In this document: positions 4,752 through 5,115 of the stretch, one piece after another | Position numbering within the stretch: the first letter of the stretch is position 1 | How the letters are laid out: every line of letters begins with the position of its first letter | Origin: Oscillospiraceae bacterium | Lineage (GTDB): Bacteria; Bacillota; Clostridia; WRCU01 | DNA: 5,115 bases | Reading direction: 5' to 3' | NCBI GenBank assembly: GCA_009783805.1 | Contig: WRCU01000151.1 | Location: 1 to 5,115, forward strand | Made by a program: the position numbers and the translations under genes | Notes under the pieces: model-generated | The model's database searches: none | Told to the model about the DNA's origin: nothing | The model's input: only the letters and a program-made list of their open reading frames with translations

Positions 4752-5115
4752 TCAGTACCCCTCTATGTCCACCCACCGCGCCGACCCCACCTCCCGGCCC
4801 AGGAAGGAGCTGCTCAGCCTTTGGAACCTCTCCACGCTGTCGCTGGTGTAGAACTCCACCCCGCCGTCCGGCCGGCCCGGCGCGTCGCTGCGCCCGATGC
4901 GGCCGAGCGCCTCGCCCAGCGCCGCGGCCACGGGCGCGCCTGACGAGACCAGCTCCACGCCCCCCCCAACGACCGACCGTATCGCGTCGGCCAGCAGAGG
5001 GTAGTGGGTGCAGCCCAGCAGGAGCACGTCCATCCCGACGCCCAAGAGCTCCGAAAGGTACCTTTCGGCGATGGCGCGGACTATCCCGCCGTCCCACCAG
5101 CCTTCCTCCGCCAGC
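4752..5115 (-). CDS. murI: Glutamate racemase, C-terminal part (N-terminus beyond window edge)
   Basis: About 120 residues of the second half of glutamate racemase, which interconverts L- and D-glutamate to supply D-Glu for peptidoglycan in the cytoplasm. The diagnostic LLLGCTHYPLL motif holds the second catalytic cysteine (codon 5010-5012) and the adjacent Thr-His. Upstream LAEEGWWDGG and AERYLSELL match the family's VEEGW ... YL-PL region. Downstream ELVSSGAPVA, EFYTSDSVERFQRLSSSFLG and a final V-I-like strand match the family C-terminus. The frame is open to the right edge, so the start, the first catalytic Cys and the N-terminal SGVGG region are outside the window. An 8-C tract (4960-4967 on the plus strand) encodes the GGG of SVVGGGVELV. 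It appears to head the murI-DUF1934-cca-membrane protein cluster, though genes further upstream are not visible. Confidence 0.95.
   Translation of the reverse strand, partial: LAEEGWWDGGIVRAIAERYLSELLGVGMDVLLLGCTHYPLLADAIRSVVGGGVELVSSGAPVAAALGEALGRIGRSDAPGRPDGGVEFYTSDSVERFQRLSSSFLGREVGSARWVDIEGY

Noticed and set aside
4702..5097. N-terminal extension of the DUF1934 frame up to 5097
   Set aside because: It overlaps murI in another frame and is Arg/Gly-rich. The family N-terminus and a ribosome site fit ATG 4701.

Overview
The window reads as a chromosomal fragment of a GC-rich, Gram-positive-type bacterium, most likely a high-GC member of the Clostridia/Bacillota. This is inferred from gene content: glutamate racemase next to a DUF1934 (YwiB-like) protein, a bacterial class II CCA-adding enzyme without a working HD motif, a stand-alone PilZ protein and an Orn/Lys/Arg decarboxylase of the Bacillota YaaO type. 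AGG (Arg) and ATA (Ile) codons are common despite the high GC. I cannot name the genus.

All supported genes lie on the minus strand, so the order of transcription is right to left. The right half is a tight housekeeping cluster: the C-terminal part of glutamate racemase (4752-5115, cut by the window edge), a DUF1934 beta-barrel protein (4258-4701), the CCA-adding enzyme (2433-4247), and a small YIP1-like multi-pass membrane protein (1829-2443). The gaps are 50 bp and 10 bp, followed by an 11-bp overlap, so they are probably one transcript with translational coupling.

The left half begins with an extended -10 promoter (about 1797-1805) driving a tRNA-Arg(CCG) gene (1669-1740) that does not encode its CCA end. 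A 7-bp GC hairpin (1632-1659) follows, then a single-domain PilZ c-di-GMP receptor (1244-1606, TTG start proposed), and then a PLP-dependent Orn/Lys/Arg decarboxylase (1-1129, C-terminus cut off by the window). No separate promoter is visible for pilZ, so it may be read through from the tRNA.

No phage, CRISPR, transposon or obvious new defence system is present. The most unusual element is the CCA-adding enzyme. It is about 604 aa against roughly 400-450 in short relatives, and is swollen by two Gly/Pro/Ala-rich inserts flanking a decayed HD region. One insert contains an in-frame 30-bp tandem repeat (3 full copies), and a diverged copy appears beyond the second insert. The decarboxylase has a smaller GC-rich expansion built on an inverted repeat, and no standard start codon before its conserved N-terminal helix. 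The pilZ gene is clearly less GC-rich than its neighbours.
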